DNA of 64,000 nucleotides from Salinigranum halophilum (GCF_007004735.1 NZ_ML660182.1:1-64000), one strand, 5' to 3'; shown: positions 1 through 8,872, counted from the stretch's first letter. The notes: generated by a model not told the origin, from the letters alone. Translations and numbers: made by a program.

Positions 1-926
1 TCTTTGGCGCACTGCATCTGCACGCCCGCGTGGGTGTGGACGATTCCCTTGGGCTTGCCCGTGGTGCCCGACGAGTACAGCAGCATCGACTCCTGGTTCG
101 AGGGGAGCGATTTGGTGTCGTACGCGTCGTCTTGCGTCTCGACGGCGTCGGCGAACCACTCGTCTCGGTCGCGCATCGAAATGTCGGCGTCGTCGCCGAG
201 GCGGTCGTAGACGACCGTGTGTTCGACGTAGCCCGCTTCCTCAATGGCGTCGTCCGCACTCTCTTTGAGGGTGAGGGGCTTACCGCGGCGGTAGAAGCCA
301 TCTCCCGTAAAGAGGACCGAACACTCCGAATCCTCGATTCTCGTCGCCGTGGCGTCGACGCCGAAGCCCGAGAAGATGGGGACGGCGATGGCACCGACTT
401 TGAAACAGCCGTAGAGGATGGAGATGACCTCGGGGACCATCGGCATGTAGAGGCCGACGGTGTCGCCGGTGTCGATGCCGACTGATTCGAGATAGTTGGC
501 GACCTTGTTGGACTGGCGGGCGAGTTCGTGGTAGGTTATCTCTCTGATGTCGCCGGGTTCACCCTCCCAGATGCAGGCGACGGTGTTTCTCTTCTCGGCG
601 TCGGCGGCGGCGTGGCGGTCGACGACGTTGTGTGCGAGGTTGAGTTCGCCACCAGGGTACCACTCGGAGAACTGCGGGCCGTCAGAGTCGTCGCGGACTC
701 GGTCGTACTCGGTGTAAAAGTCGATGTCGAGGTAGTCGGGGAGGGTGTCCCAGAACCACTCGACGCCGGAGTCGTCGACGCCTTCGAGATTGGTGGTCGT
801 GCGTTCGATGAGTTCGTCGTAGTCGGCGATTCCATACTCGCGCATGAACTCGGAGACGTTGGTGGAGTCGACGAACTCCGCGCTCGGTTCGTGGACGATG
901 GTCTCTTGCTGTTGCTGGCCGGACAT
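1..926 (-). CDS. acs: Acetyl-CoA synthetase (AMP-forming), N-terminal part, runs off the window
   Basis: About 308 residues are present; the rest lies beyond base 1. The start MSGQQQQETIVHEP is followed by an acetyl-CoA-synthetase-type N-terminal domain (FSEWYPGGELNLAHNVVDRH near residues 80-100) and the adenylate-forming P-loop YSSGTTGKPKG near residue 295, with HTHAG after it. The family activates acetate or other short acyl acids with ATP and CoA through an acyl-adenylate. The order ACAS-type N-domain then AMP-binding core favours acetate over long-chain ligases, but the substrate-pocket residues are missing from the window. It is probably monocistronic; the next gene on this strand starts 590 bases upstream. 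Confidence 0.88.
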   Translation of the reverse strand, partial: MSGQQQQETIVHEPSAEFVDSTNVSEFMREYGIADYDELIERTTTNLEGVDDSGVEWFWDTLPDYLDIDFYTEYDRVRDDSDGPQFSEWYPGGELNLAHNVVDRHAAADAEKRNTVACIWEGEPGDIREITYHELARQSNKVANYLESVGIDTGDTVGLYMPMVPEVISILYGCFKVGAIAVPIFSGFGVDATATRIEDSECSVLFTGDGFYRRGKPLTLKESADDAIEEAGYVEHTVVYDRLGDDADISMRDRDEWFADAVETQDDAYDTKSLPSNQESMLLYSSGTTGKPKGIVHTHAGVQMQCAK

Positions 927-990
927 GGCGTATGCGGGAAGATGACGCGCAACTCACTAAGAGCTACCGAAAACCCGGCATGTCACCGAG

Positions 991-1518
991 TCACTCGAAC
1001 CGCCCGGTCTCTTTGTACCCCCGACTGAGTTCGACGTAGTGTTCGTGGACGCGGTCGATTTCGTCGCGCTGGTCGTCGCTGAGGGGCTTCGTCTGTGCGG
1101 GTGCGCCGTAGGCGAGGTGGCCTTCGGGGACGGTCTGCCCCTGGAGGACGACCGCGCCGGCGGCGACGATACAGTTCGACTCGACGATTGCGTCGCGGAG
1201 GACACAGCTGTTCATACCGACGAGCGAGTGGTCCTCGACGGTGGCGTAGTCGACGACGACACTGTGGCCGACGGTGACGTCGTTCCCGATGTCCGCGCCG
1301 TGTAGCATCGAGAACTCCTGAACGTTCGTCTCGTCGCCGACGATGACGCCCCCGCTCCCGCCGTCACCACGGAGACAGGTAAACGGCCAGAGGCTCGCGC
1401 GCTCGCCGACGGCGACCTCACCGACGAGATACGAGAGTCGCGAGACGAACGCCGAGTCGGCGACCACAGGAGTGTGTCCGAACAGCGATTCGCGCAGGGC
1501 GTCCTCGGAGTGAGACAT
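991..1518 (-). CDS. Gamma-carbonic anhydrase-like left-handed beta-helix protein
   Basis: This 175-residue protein is built of hexapeptide repeats (VGEVAVGERA, IGNDVTVGHS, VVAAGAVV-like turns) and ends with the family tail YGAPAQTKPLSDDQRDEI, as in PaaY/YrdA-type gamma carbonic anhydrases. The first two metal-ligand histidines are visible (MLHGADIG and TVGHSVV). At the place where relatives have LHGC the sequence reads VDYA, so the third ligand appears to be Asp; a nearby His (EDHSLVG) may substitute. I start at the ATG giving MSHSEDALRE; a GTG 15 bases upstream is possible. It may be a carbonic anhydrase or a non-catalytic trimeric relative. Confidence 0.82.
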   Translation of the reverse strand: MSHSEDALRESLFGHTPVVADSAFVSRLSYLVGEVAVGERASLWPFTCLRGDGGSGGVIVGDETNVQEFSMLHGADIGNDVTVGHSVVVDYATVEDHSLVGMNSCVLRDAIVESNCIVAAGAVVLQGQTVPEGHLAYGAPAQTKPLSDDQRDEIDRVHEHYVELSRGYKETGRFE

Positions 1519-1560
1519 ACGCGTCCTGCTCACTGAAGGGCGATAAAACCGAAGGTCAGC

Positions 1561-2712
1561 TCAGGCCGGCCGGGCGAGTCGCCAGCGCGTCGTCGCGACC
1601 ACGACGACCAGTCCGACCATCGCGGGGACGAGTAGCCGCATCCCGGTCACGATGTCGACGCGTTCGGCGACGACGCCGACGACGAGCGGTGCGGCGGTGA
1701 TGCCCACGTAGTTCGCTCCGGTCGCGATGGCGTTGACCGGGCCGCTGTACTCCGCGGCGCTGTCGATGCCGAACGCCGACAGCGTGGGGAAGAAGCCGGC
1801 GACGACGAATCCGAGCGCGAGCGCCCCGGCCGCGAGGACGACCCACGAGCGAGCGGTGAACGCGAGGGCGGTGACGGGGACGCCGACGACGGCGAGGCCG
1901 AGGACGAGTGTCAGCGGTGCGAGGCGGTCACACAGGTGGCTGTAGAGCAGTCGGGCGGGGATGTACGTGACGAGGAACGCCGAGAGCAGGACGTTCGCCC
2001 GTGTCCGCGGGACGAACTCCCCGGCGTAGTAGGCGAACCACGCGAACATCGTCCCCTCGATGGAGCCACTGAGGACGAGCGCGGTGGCCATTCCCAGGAC
2101 GGCGGGCCGCGAGAGGAGCTCGCGCACGGCAGCGAGCGAGATGTTCTGCTCGTTGCGCATCTCGCGCGGTGGTGTCGCCCGCCAGAGCAGGACCACGACG
2201 GGCAGCAACGGCAAAAGGAGGAACACGAACGTCATCCGCCAGTCGGTCACGGAGAGGACCCAGTTGACGAACAGGGGGCCGACGGTCGCGCCGACGGCCC
2301 ACGTGAGCGCGTAGAGGTTGAACAGTCGACCGCGCGCGTCGGGGTAGAGGTGCCCGAGCAGCGGGCGGTCGAGCGCCCGGACGGCACCGATGCCGAGTCC
2401 CTGCAGGAGGAACGAACCGACGAGCACCCAGTACGACTGGACGAGTGCGAGCGACGCGAGCGAGCAGACCGTGAGACCGACCCCGACGAGGAGCGCGCGC
2501 CTGACCCTCACGCGTCCGGCGTTCATCCCGAGGAGGAGTACTGCGAGGAGTAATCCGACAGTCGCGGCGGGAGCGACCGCGCCGAGCAAGCTCTGTGAGA
2601 CCCCGAACGACCGCTCGAAGCTCGCGAGGAGCGGCCCGCGCGTCTGCGAGACGACGCCGTGGCAAGCGACGAAGGAGAAGATGGCGACGGTCCACCGCGT
2701 GCGGGTCTTCAT
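1561..2712 (-). CDS. MFS transporter (major facilitator superfamily)
   Basis: A 383-residue membrane protein with about twelve hydrophobic segments in two halves. The N-terminal half carries QTRGPLLASFERSFGVSQ, a typical first-loop pattern, and MNAGRVRVRRALLVG corresponds to the conserved loop 2-3 motif of the superfamily. A central hydrophilic stretch around residues 185-195 separates the halves. The substrate cannot be read from sequence. A TATA-like ATTTTA about 27 bases upstream of the ATG fits a leaderless promoter, divergent from the universal stress gene. Confidence 0.85.
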   Translation of the reverse strand: MKTRTRWTVAIFSFVACHGVVSQTRGPLLASFERSFGVSQSLLGAVAPAATVGLLLAVLLLGMNAGRVRVRRALLVGVGLTVCSLASLALVQSYWVLVGSFLLQGLGIGAVRALDRPLLGHLYPDARGRLFNLYALTWAVGATVGPLFVNWVLSVTDWRMTFVFLLLPLLPVVVLLWRATPPREMRNEQNISLAAVRELLSRPAVLGMATALVLSGSIEGTMFAWFAYYAGEFVPRTRANVLLSAFLVTYIPARLLYSHLCDRLAPLTLVLGLAVVGVPVTALAFTARSWVVLAAGALALGFVVAGFFPTLSAFGIDSAAEYSGPVNAIATGANYVGITAAPLVVGVVAERVDIVTGMRLLVPAMVGLVVVVATTRWRLARPA

Positions 2713-2767
2713 CGTCTGTCGCTCGTCCGGTGGGTGCTAAAATCGTTTGTTCGCTCCGCGACGGCGT

Positions 2768-2775
2768 GATTTATG
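2768..2775 (+). promoter_or_regulatory. TATA-like box of the universal stress protein gene
   Basis: GATTTATG lies about 28 bases before the GTG start at 2800, the spacing expected for a leaderless haloarchaeal transcript. It shares an 87-base intergenic gap with the divergent MFS gene. Confidence 0.45.
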
Positions 2776-2799
2776 TGCACACCTCCCCAAACGTGAGGC

Positions 2800-3207
2800 G
2801 TGTACCGAGTACTCCTTGCGGTCAGTGACGATGACGACCAAGCACGCGAACAGGCGGACTTCGTCGCCTCCCTGCCTGGAACTGACGAACTCGACGTCAC
2901 GGTGACGCACGCGTACGACGAGTCGGGCGAACGCGACCCCCACGGGGACCCACTGCCTCCAGAGGAGAGCACGGGTGTCCAGGCCGCTCGAGCCCGGCTG
3001 GCAGAGGCAGGACTCACCGTCGAGACGCGCGAGACGTACCAGCCCGTCGCCGAGGGAATCGTCGACCTCGCGGCGGACATCGATGCCGACCTCGTGGTCG
3101 TCGGGGCACGGAAACGGACACCGATCGGCAAGGCGGTGTTCGGCAGCGTCACGCAGTCGGTTGTCTTAGACTCCCCAGTCCCGGTGACCGTGGTCGGTGT
3201 CGAGTGA
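2800..3207 (+). CDS. Universal stress protein (UspA family)
   Basis: A 135-residue single-domain Usp. It begins with the typical strand YRVLLAVSDDDD and ends with the ATP-binding pattern GARKRTPIGKAVFGSV followed by PVPVTVVGVE, i.e. G-x2-G-x9-G-S/T as in nucleotide-binding Usp proteins. The GTG start is chosen because the reading begins directly with the first beta strand and a TATA-like box sits at the right distance. Such proteins are abundant in haloarchaea and bind ATP or AMP under stress; the specific role is unknown. Linker residues 45-60 are acidic. Confidence 0.9.
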   Translation: MYRVLLAVSDDDDQAREQADFVASLPGTDELDVTVTHAYDESGERDPHGDPLPPEESTGVQAARARLAEAGLTVETRETYQPVAEGIVDLAADIDADLVVVGARKRTPIGKAVFGSVTQSVVLDSPVPVTVVGVE

Positions 3208-3313
3208 GGCGTCGCCCCGCCAGCGGGCCCGGGAACCGCGGTAGCATGGGAGGAACTCCCTGACGCCGAGACGACACGGAACGTCCAGTCGAGGCGGTCG
3301 CCGACGCTTCGAC

Positions 3314-3739
3314 TCACCCGCCGAACCCGATCCGACTCCCCGACGATTGGGGCTGGTCGTCCGCCTCGCCGAGGTGCGCAACGGTGTAGCCGTCCTCGGC
3401 GACGAACACCTCCCCGTCGTCGACCGCGACGTCGACGGTCGCGAGGTAGGCCCCTTCACACGGACCGAAGTTACAGTAGCCAGAGTCGGACTCGAACGTC
3501 GCAGCGTGTTTCTGACAGACGATTTCGTCGTTCCGCACGAGCGCACCCGACCCGTTGTCGAGCCGGACGTCGGTCCAATGTTGACAATAGTTCTTGTACG
3601 CAGCCACCTCGCCATCGAGCCGGGTGAGGATGACCTCTTCGAGGTCGTCGCCGCTCTCGTTCGCGTTCCGCACGGTGACCAGGAGCGTCCCGTCCGCGGG
3701 GACGTCCTCGAGCGACGCGACGTGCCGGTCGTCGTCCAT
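3314..3739 (-). CDS. Rieske-type [2Fe-2S] ferredoxin-like protein
   Basis: A 141-residue soluble protein with a Rieske cluster motif: CQHW near residue 52 and CQKH near residue 75, giving the Cys-x-His and Cys-x2-His ligand pairs. The second half (GYCNFGPCEGAYLATVDVAVDDGEVFV) resembles the Rieske base fold of nitrite-reductase small subunit and dioxygenase ferredoxins. Two extra cysteines (CNFGPC) follow the second pair. There is no membrane anchor, so it probably acts as a cytoplasmic electron carrier; no oxygenase or reductase partner is adjacent. Confidence 0.9.
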   Translation of the reverse strand: MDDDRHVASLEDVPADGTLLVTVRNANESGDDLEEVILTRLDGEVAAYKNYCQHWTDVRLDNGSGALVRNDEIVCQKHAATFESDSGYCNFGPCEGAYLATVDVAVDDGEVFVAEDGYTVAHLGEADDQPQSSGSRIGFGG

Positions 3740-3791
3740 ACGCGGCCTTGGGAGGGGACGTAATCAATCGTTGCGGTCTCGCCGCGACGAC

Positions 3792-4724
3792 TCAGTCGAG
3801 GAGGGCGTTCGTGTACAGCGCGTCGACGTCGATTTCGTCCGCAGAGAGCCGGTCACCGTCGAGCGTCTGGACGAGCGACTCGTCCGCCAGCCACTCGACG
3901 AACGCGGCCCACCGCTCGCGGCGCATCCGCCCCCACGTCCCGTCTTCGAGGTAGGCGTCGGCGATACGCCGCTGGCTCTCTCTGAGGAACGTCTCGTCGT
4001 CCAGTCCGGGACCCTCGGCGGTGTCACCGAGTATCGCCGCAGCCCCGTCTGGGTCGGCCGCCGCGAACTCGTACCCTCGACGGGTCGCGTCGAGGAACCG
4101 TTCGAGGTCGTCGCCCCTGTCGTCGATGCGGTCGGGGTGGGCGAGCATCACGGGGGTGTAGCCGTAGGGGACGCCGTAGTCGTCGAGCGCGAACGCGTTC
4201 AGGTCGACGCCGTCGCGCTCGGCTTGAACGCCCTCCCACGGCATGAACACCCAGGTGGCGTCCGCGTCGCCCTCGACGAGGGTGTTCGGGATACCCAGCT
4301 TCGGCGGGGTGAGTATCTCCAACTCGCCCCGTCCCCCGTCGTTGCGAATCAGCTGCCGTACGATGTCGTCCTCGAAGCGTGCGTCGTACGATGCGTAGGT
4401 CGAATTATCCAACTTTTTCGGTCGGTCGATTCCGCTCGATGCGAGTGTGACGATGGCGCTGGTGTCGCGCTGACAGACCGCGGCGATGGCTGTCAGCGAG
4501 GGGTAGTCGGGGTGAGTGTGGTAGCTGATAGCACTCTCGGAGGGCGCGATGGCGACAGTCGCATCGCCCCGCGCGACGCGCTTTGCGGGGGTCGTCTCGT
4601 AGTCGTCGTCGGCCGGCGAGTGAATCGCGAGGTCGACGCTGACCTCGTCGTAGTACCCCTTCGCCTGGGCGACGTAGATTCCCGTGTGGTTCGTGTTCGG
4701 CGTCCAGTCGAGCGCGAGTTTCAT
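3792..4724 (-). CDS. NMT1/THI5-like periplasmic-binding-fold protein without signal peptide
   Basis: A 310-residue protein starting MKLALDWTPNTNHTGIYVAQ, the hallmark opening of the ThiY/THI5/NMT1 family, with GYYDEVSVDL and later FMPWEGVQAE typical of pyrimidine-precursor binders. There is no signal peptide or lipobox, and an in-frame TAG eight bases upstream of the ATG excludes an N-terminal extension. No ABC permease or ATPase gene adjoins it. Unlike fungal THI5 it lacks a cysteine cluster. It could be a cytoplasmic binding or biosynthetic protein in thiamine pyrimidine metabolism, or an orphan binding protein; the former is inference. Confidence 0.8.
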   Translation of the reverse strand: MKLALDWTPNTNHTGIYVAQAKGYYDEVSVDLAIHSPADDDYETTPAKRVARGDATVAIAPSESAISYHTHPDYPSLTAIAAVCQRDTSAIVTLASSGIDRPKKLDNSTYASYDARFEDDIVRQLIRNDGGRGELEILTPPKLGIPNTLVEGDADATWVFMPWEGVQAERDGVDLNAFALDDYGVPYGYTPVMLAHPDRIDDRGDDLERFLDATRRGYEFAAADPDGAAAILGDTAEGPGLDDETFLRESQRRIADAYLEDGTWGRMRRERWAAFVEWLADESLVQTLDGDRLSADEIDVDALYTNALLD

Positions 4725-4791
4725 CGGTGGTACTACTCGGTGTAGCCGCGGTAAAAAGTGCTGGTGCGTCGGCCGGGTTCGCGTCCGGGCC

Positions 4792-5781
4792 TCAGTTCCC
4801 CCGCCCGACGTCCCAGCGACTGTCGACGCCGTCGGCGTGTTCGTCCCGTTCGTCGCGTCCCTCCGTCTCGGGACTCGTCCCGTAACACTCGCGTTCGACG
4901 CGCTCGTCGAACAGCCGCGAGAGCAGCGTCGTCACCGGGCCGCCGCCGCACTCGATACCGTCGACGGTTGCGACGGGTCGTAGTTCCCACGTCGTGTTCG
5001 TCACGAACACCTCGGCGGCGTTGCGGACGTCGTCGGGGGTGAACTGTCCCTCGCGGACGGGGATGTCCTCCTCGCGGGCGAGGTCGACGACGACGTCGCG
5101 GGTGACCCCGGGGAGGACCGGGCCGTCGAGCGACGGCGTACACAGCGCCTGGTCGGAGACGAAGAAGACGTTGCTCGTCGCGCCCTCGGCGACGTAGCCG
5201 TCGGTGTCGAGCACGAGCGCCTCGTCCGCTCCAGTCACGCGGAGTTCCAGCCGCGCGAGGATGCCGTTGAGGTAGTTGTGTGTCTTCGCCTTCGCGGGGA
5301 TGGCGCGGTCCGGCACGCGACGCGTCTTCACCGTCTGGACCGTCGCGGGGTAGTCCCAGACCGGCGTGTGCTCGCGGCCGCCACGCGGGAGTTCCTTCAC
5401 GATGACTACGACGGTCGGGTCCACGTCGGGCTTCGGGGTGAGCGTTCCGGGCTGGACGCCTCTGGTAATCGAGAGCCGGACGTACGCGTCCGCGAGGTCG
5501 TTGGCCGCCAGCGTCTCCTCGACGCGGCCGTAGAGGTCGTCGTCCGAGAGGCCGTGGTCGAGCTGGAGCACCTCGCAGGTCCCCTCGAGCCGACGGGCGT
5601 GTGCGTCCCACGCGAACACGTCACCGCCGTACGCCCGGAGCGTCTCGAACGCCGCGTCGCCGTACATGAACCCCCTGTCGCGGACCGAGACGGTCGCCTC
5701 GCTGGCCGGCACGAGGTCGCCGCCGACGTGATACAGGTATTCGTCGTCCGTCTCCGTCGCGGGCTCGGGGTCCTCCCTCAT
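4792..5781 (-). CDS. pabC: Aminotransferase class IV, likely aminodeoxychorismate lyase
   Basis: A 329-residue fold-type IV PLP enzyme: YHVGGDLVPASEATVSVRD then GFMYGDAAFETLRAY, the PLP lysine in KAKTHNYLNG near residue 170, and EGATSNVFF near residue 200. The start [10 protein letters not shown] is chosen because its ATGA overlaps the stop of the upstream amidotransferase gene. As last gene of a three-gene chorismate operon it most likely splits 4-amino-4-deoxychorismate to p-aminobenzoate; a branched-chain or D-amino-acid aminotransferase role is the alternative. The C-terminal 40 residues are polar and low-complexity. Confidence 0.82.
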   Translation of the reverse strand: MREDPEPATETDDEYLYHVGGDLVPASEATVSVRDRGFMYGDAAFETLRAYGGDVFAWDAHARRLEGTCEVLQLDHGLSDDDLYGRVEETLAANDLADAYVRLSITRGVQPGTLTPKPDVDPTVVVIVKELPRGGREHTPVWDYPATVQTVKTRRVPDRAIPAKAKTHNYLNGILARLELRVTGADEALVLDTDGYVAEGATSNVFFVSDQALCTPSLDGPVLPGVTRDVVVDLAREEDIPVREGQFTPDDVRNAAEVFVTNTTWELRPVATVDGIECGGGPVTTLLSRLFDERVERECYGTSPETEGRDERDEHADGVDSRWDVGRGN

Positions 5782-6350
5782 CGACACGAGTCGACGAACG
5801 CCGCCACCATCGTCTTTCCGGCGTCGGTGAGGATGCTCTCGGGGTGGAACTGGACGCCGACGTGCGGCCGCTCGGTGTGACTGACCGCCATCACGATTCG
5901 CCGTTCGTCGTCGGTCCACGCCGTCTCCACCACCGAGTCGGGCAGGTCGGCGCGCTCGACCGCGAGCGAGTGATACCGGCCCACCTCGACCGGTGAGGGG
6001 ACGTCCGCGAAGAGTCCTGTCCCGTCGTGGCGCACGCGCGAGGGCTTCCCGTGGACCACCTCCGGAGCGTGACCCACTGGCGACCCGTTGGCCGCACAGA
6101 GCGCCTGGTGGCCCAGACACACCCCGAGCGTCGGGTACGAGAGGTCCCGAAAGACCGGGACCGAGACGCCCGCTTCCGCCGGCGTGCCGGGTCCCGGCGA
6201 GACGACGATACCGTCGGGGTCGAGGTCGCCGATGTCCGCGACGTCGACCGCGTCGTTTCGCCGCACGACGACGTCGGCGAACTCGCCCACGTACTGGACG
6301 AGGTTGTACGCGAAGGAGTCGTAGTTGTCGATGACGAGGACCGTGGTCAT
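5778..6350 (-). CDS. pabA: Glutamine amidotransferase subunit (PabA/TrpG type)
   Basis: A 190-residue class I glutamine amidotransferase. [20 protein letters not shown] is the family opening; [10 protein letters not shown] carries the nucleophilic cysteine near residue 80, and GVQFHPESI holds the His-Glu pair of the triad. It supplies ammonia from glutamine to the chorismate-binding subunit. ATGA overlaps at both ends place it between pabB and pabC, so translation is probably coupled. In archaea this subunit can serve anthranilate or aminodeoxychorismate synthase; context favours the latter. Confidence 0.9.
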   Translation of the reverse strand: MTTVLVIDNYDSFAYNLVQYVGEFADVVVRRNDAVDVADIGDLDPDGIVVSPGPGTPAEAGVSVPVFRDLSYPTLGVCLGHQALCAANGSPVGHAPEVVHGKPSRVRHDGTGLFADVPSPVEVGRYHSLAVERADLPDSVVETAWTDDERRIVMAVSHTERPHVGVQFHPESILTDAGKTMVAAFVDSCR

Positions 6351-7903
6351 CGCGTTCCCTCCGGGCGACCGCCGTCGGCTGACACGCGCATCGTCGTCTC
6401 CGAGAGCGCCTCGTCGAGCGCGTCCACCAGCGCCTTGCCCTTCGCGAGCGTCTCCTCCCACTCCCGGTCGGGGACCGAGTCGTGGACGATGCCCGCGCCG
6501 ACCCGGAGGTGATACCGCTCGCCCGTCCGGACGAGCGTGCGGATGACGATGTTCAGCGTCGCCCGGTCGTCGAAGCCGAACACGGCCATCGACCCGGTGT
6601 AGGGTCCTCGGCGCGTCGCCTCGACCTCGTCGATGATCTCCATCGTCCGCGGCTTGGGCGCGCCGGTGATGGTCCCGCCCGGGAACGTCGCGGCGACGGC
6701 GTCGACGAGCGACGTCTCCGCTCTCCGCGTCCCTTCGACGAGCGAGACGAGGTGCATCACCTCGGCGTAGCGGTCCACTCGCCGGTACTCCGACACCTCG
6801 ACCGAGCCGTACTCGCACACCTTTCCGAGGTCGTTGCGTTCGAGGTCGACGAGCATCGCGTGCTCGGCGCGTTCTTTCTCGTCGGCCGTGAGGTCGCGCG
6901 CCAGCGCCGCGTCCGCCTCGGGAGTGCCCCCACGCGTCCGCGTGCCTGCGATGGGTTCCGTCTCGAGGTGAGAGCCCTCCACGCGGAGCAGGAGTTCGGG
7001 GCTCGCCGAGACGAGGTCGACGCCCGGGAACTCCAGCAGCCCCGAGTACGGCGCGGGGTTCACCCGGCGGAGCGCCGCGTACGCCGCGACGGGGTGGACG
7101 GCCGCCGGGGCGGACAGCCGCTGGGAGACGTTCGCCTGGAACGTGTCGCCGTCGCGGACGTACTCCTTGACCCGCCGGACCCGCGCTTCGAACGCCGTCT
7201 GCCCGCAGTCGCTCTCGAACTGCACCGCGTCGGCTCGCGCCGGTGCCCGCTCGTCGCCGCCGGCTCCCTCGCGTGCGCGTTCGGCGAGGTCACGGGCGCG
7301 TGCGGACGCCCGGTCGTACACCGCGTCGAGGTCGGCGGCCGATTCGACGCGCGGACACGCCGTGATGCGGAGCGTCGTCTCCCCGTCCCGGGGTTCCTCC
7401 CAGGCAGCGACGCAGTCGTACAGCCCCGCCTGCAACTGCGGCAGGTCCCTGTCGTCGTCGGTCGTCTCGGGCAGCGACTCCAGTTCGCGAGCCACGTCGT
7501 ACGACAGCCAGCCGAACCACCCACAGGGGAAGGGGACGTCACAGTCCCCTCGGGCGAGCGTCTCCTGGGACAAGAGGCCCGCGAGCGTCGAGAGCGTCGG
7601 CGAGCGGGCCGCCGCGGTGGCGACGTCGTCGCGACCGCCGTCCTCGGCAGCGCCGGTCGTGCGTTCTTTGACCACCGCGTCGGCCCCGACGCGCAGTCGC
7701 TGTTCGGGTTCGGTCGCGAAGTAGCCCCAGCCCGCCTGCCCACCGGTCGTCTCGAGGAAGACGCCGCCCGGTCCGGTCCGCGCCCGGCGGTACGCCTCGA
7801 AGGGGTCGTCGACCGCGACGCGAACCTCGACGGGGACGCGCGCGCCAGACGGCGCGGCCTCGGCCGTCTCGCGGAACGCCTCCCGTCCGGTCACCGATTC
7901 CAT
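6347..7903 (-). CDS. pabB: Chorismate-binding synthase component I (PabB-like)
   Basis: A 518-residue anthranilate/aminodeoxychorismate synthase component I. The N-terminal domain has [15 protein letters not shown] near residue 125; the catalytic chorismate-binding half includes [20 protein letters not shown], the motif [10 protein letters not shown] near residue 317, [13 protein letters not shown] and GRYHL-like [10 protein letters not shown]. The motif has Ala where Escherichia coli PabB has its nucleophilic Lys (PIKGT), so residues alone fit TrpE as well as Lys-less PabB. Adjacent pabA and pabC genes, with overlapping frames, favour p-aminobenzoate synthesis. First gene of the operon. Confidence 0.85.
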   Translation of the reverse strand: MESVTGREAFRETAEAAPSGARVPVEVRVAVDDPFEAYRRARTGPGGVFLETTGGQAGWGYFATEPEQRLRVGADAVVKERTTGAAEDGGRDDVATAAARSPTLSTLAGLLSQETLARGDCDVPFPCGWFGWLSYDVARELESLPETTDDDRDLPQLQAGLYDCVAAWEEPRDGETTLRITACPRVESAADLDAVYDRASARARDLAERAREGAGGDERAPARADAVQFESDCGQTAFEARVRRVKEYVRDGDTFQANVSQRLSAPAAVHPVAAYAALRRVNPAPYSGLLEFPGVDLVSASPELLLRVEGSHLETEPIAGTRTRGGTPEADAALARDLTADEKERAEHAMLVDLERNDLGKVCEYGSVEVSEYRRVDRYAEVMHLVSLVEGTRRAETSLVDAVAATFPGGTITGAPKPRTMEIIDEVEATRRGPYTGSMAVFGFDDRATLNIVIRTLVRTGERYHLRVGAGIVHDSVPDREWEETLAKGKALVDALDEALSETTMRVSADGGRPEGTR

Positions 7904-7981
7904 ATCAGTGTGGAACTGGCCGACCTAAGTAACGGTTTCGTGACGCGGTCCGACGCAGACGTCCGCGCCGCCGCGGGCGGG

Positions 7982-8872
7982 TTAGTACTCTTTGGCCCGG
8001 TCGATCCACCGCGAGACGCGCTTCGGGGAGACGTCTATCTCCTCGGCCACCTCGTCGGCGTCCGCGGCGGCCAGCGCCGCGACGGTGTCGATTCCGACGT
8101 CGTCGAGTCGGCGGGCATACGCCGGGCCGATTCCTTTCAGCACCTCGGGCGACTCCTGTGCCTCCGCCGTCGGGGCGTCGGACGCGTCGTCCGCCGCCTC
8201 CTCGACGGTCTCCCCCTCGTCGGTCGCGACCGCTTCCGCGGGCTCGGCTGCGGTGTCGACGTCGTCGGTCGCGTCGACCGCACCCGTCTCGTCTTCGTCG
8301 TCGGCTTCGTCGGCTTCGCCGTCGTCCGCTTCCGGCTCCGCCTCCGCGTCTGCATCTCCCTCGTCGTGCGTCGCTTCCGCGTCCTCGATCTCGTCCATCG
8401 CCTCGACGGCGGCGTCGACGGCCTCGGCGGGTTCGGTCGCCTCGTCGGCGGTGTGTTCGTCGACCATCGACCCGGTCGAAGCGCTCGCGTCCGTCCCGGC
8501 GGCGACGGCCTCCTCGGTCTCGGGAGGCTCGGTGTCGACGTCGCTGTCGCCGTCCGAGTCGCCGCCGACGGCGACGGCTTCGGCGGGCTCTGCGGCACCC
8601 TCGTCGGCGTCGGTGTCGACCATCGACCCGGTCGAGGCACTTGCGTCCGTCCCGGCGGCGACGGCGTCGTCTTCGGCCGTCTCGTCCGCGTCGACGGCTT
8701 CGTCCGCGGGCGCTTTCACCGCCTCTTCTGACGCTGTCTCCGGTTCCGGTTCCGGTTCCGGTTCCGCTGCGTCGCGCGTGTCGCGCTCGACGGTCACGCC
8801 GACGTCGTCGTCGCCGCGGTGGTTGCCGTCGCCCAGCCCGAGGAGCGACTTGATGCTGTCGAGCAGGCCCAT
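7982..8872 (-). CDS. Highly acidic protein with C-terminal helix-hairpin-helix domain
   Basis: A 296-residue protein. Residues 1-14 (MGLLDSIKSLLGLG) form a short amphipathic helix. Residues 20-240 are a disordered-looking Ala/Asp/Glu/Thr linker with an EPEPEPEPE run and two copies of AVAAGTDASASTGSMVD (residues 70-86 and 122-138). Residues 244-296 form a helix-hairpin-helix fold (LKGIGPAYARRLDDVGI then TVAALAAADADEVAEEI) as in DNA-binding and polymerase-helper domains. The amphipathic N-terminus could tether it to membrane or partner; this is inference. It is separate from the pab operon by 78 bases. Confidence 0.8.
   Translation of the reverse strand: MGLLDSIKSLLGLGDGNHRGDDDVGVTVERDTRDAAEPEPEPEPETASEEAVKAPADEAVDADETAEDDAVAAGTDASASTGSMVDTDADEGAAEPAEAVAVGGDSDGDSDVDTEPPETEEAVAAGTDASASTGSMVDEHTADEATEPAEAVDAAVEAMDEIEDAEATHDEGDADAEAEPEADDGEADEADDEDETGAVDATDDVDTAAEPAEAVATDEGETVEEAADDASDAPTAEAQESPEVLKGIGPAYARRLDDVGIDTVAALAAADADEVAEEIDVSPKRVSRWIDRAKEY
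8459..8665 (-). repeat. Internal coding duplication in the helix-hairpin-helix protein gene
   Basis: Bases 8459-8509 and 8615-8665 are two 51-base direct copies differing at only three positions, all synonymous third positions, so both encode the identical 17 residues AVAAGTDASASTGSMVD. Confidence 0.9.

Noticed and set aside
6482-8731. Long plus-strand open frame of about 750 codons
   Set aside because: Antisense to pabB and the helix-hairpin-helix gene; no motif, repetitive Arg/Val/Gly composition.
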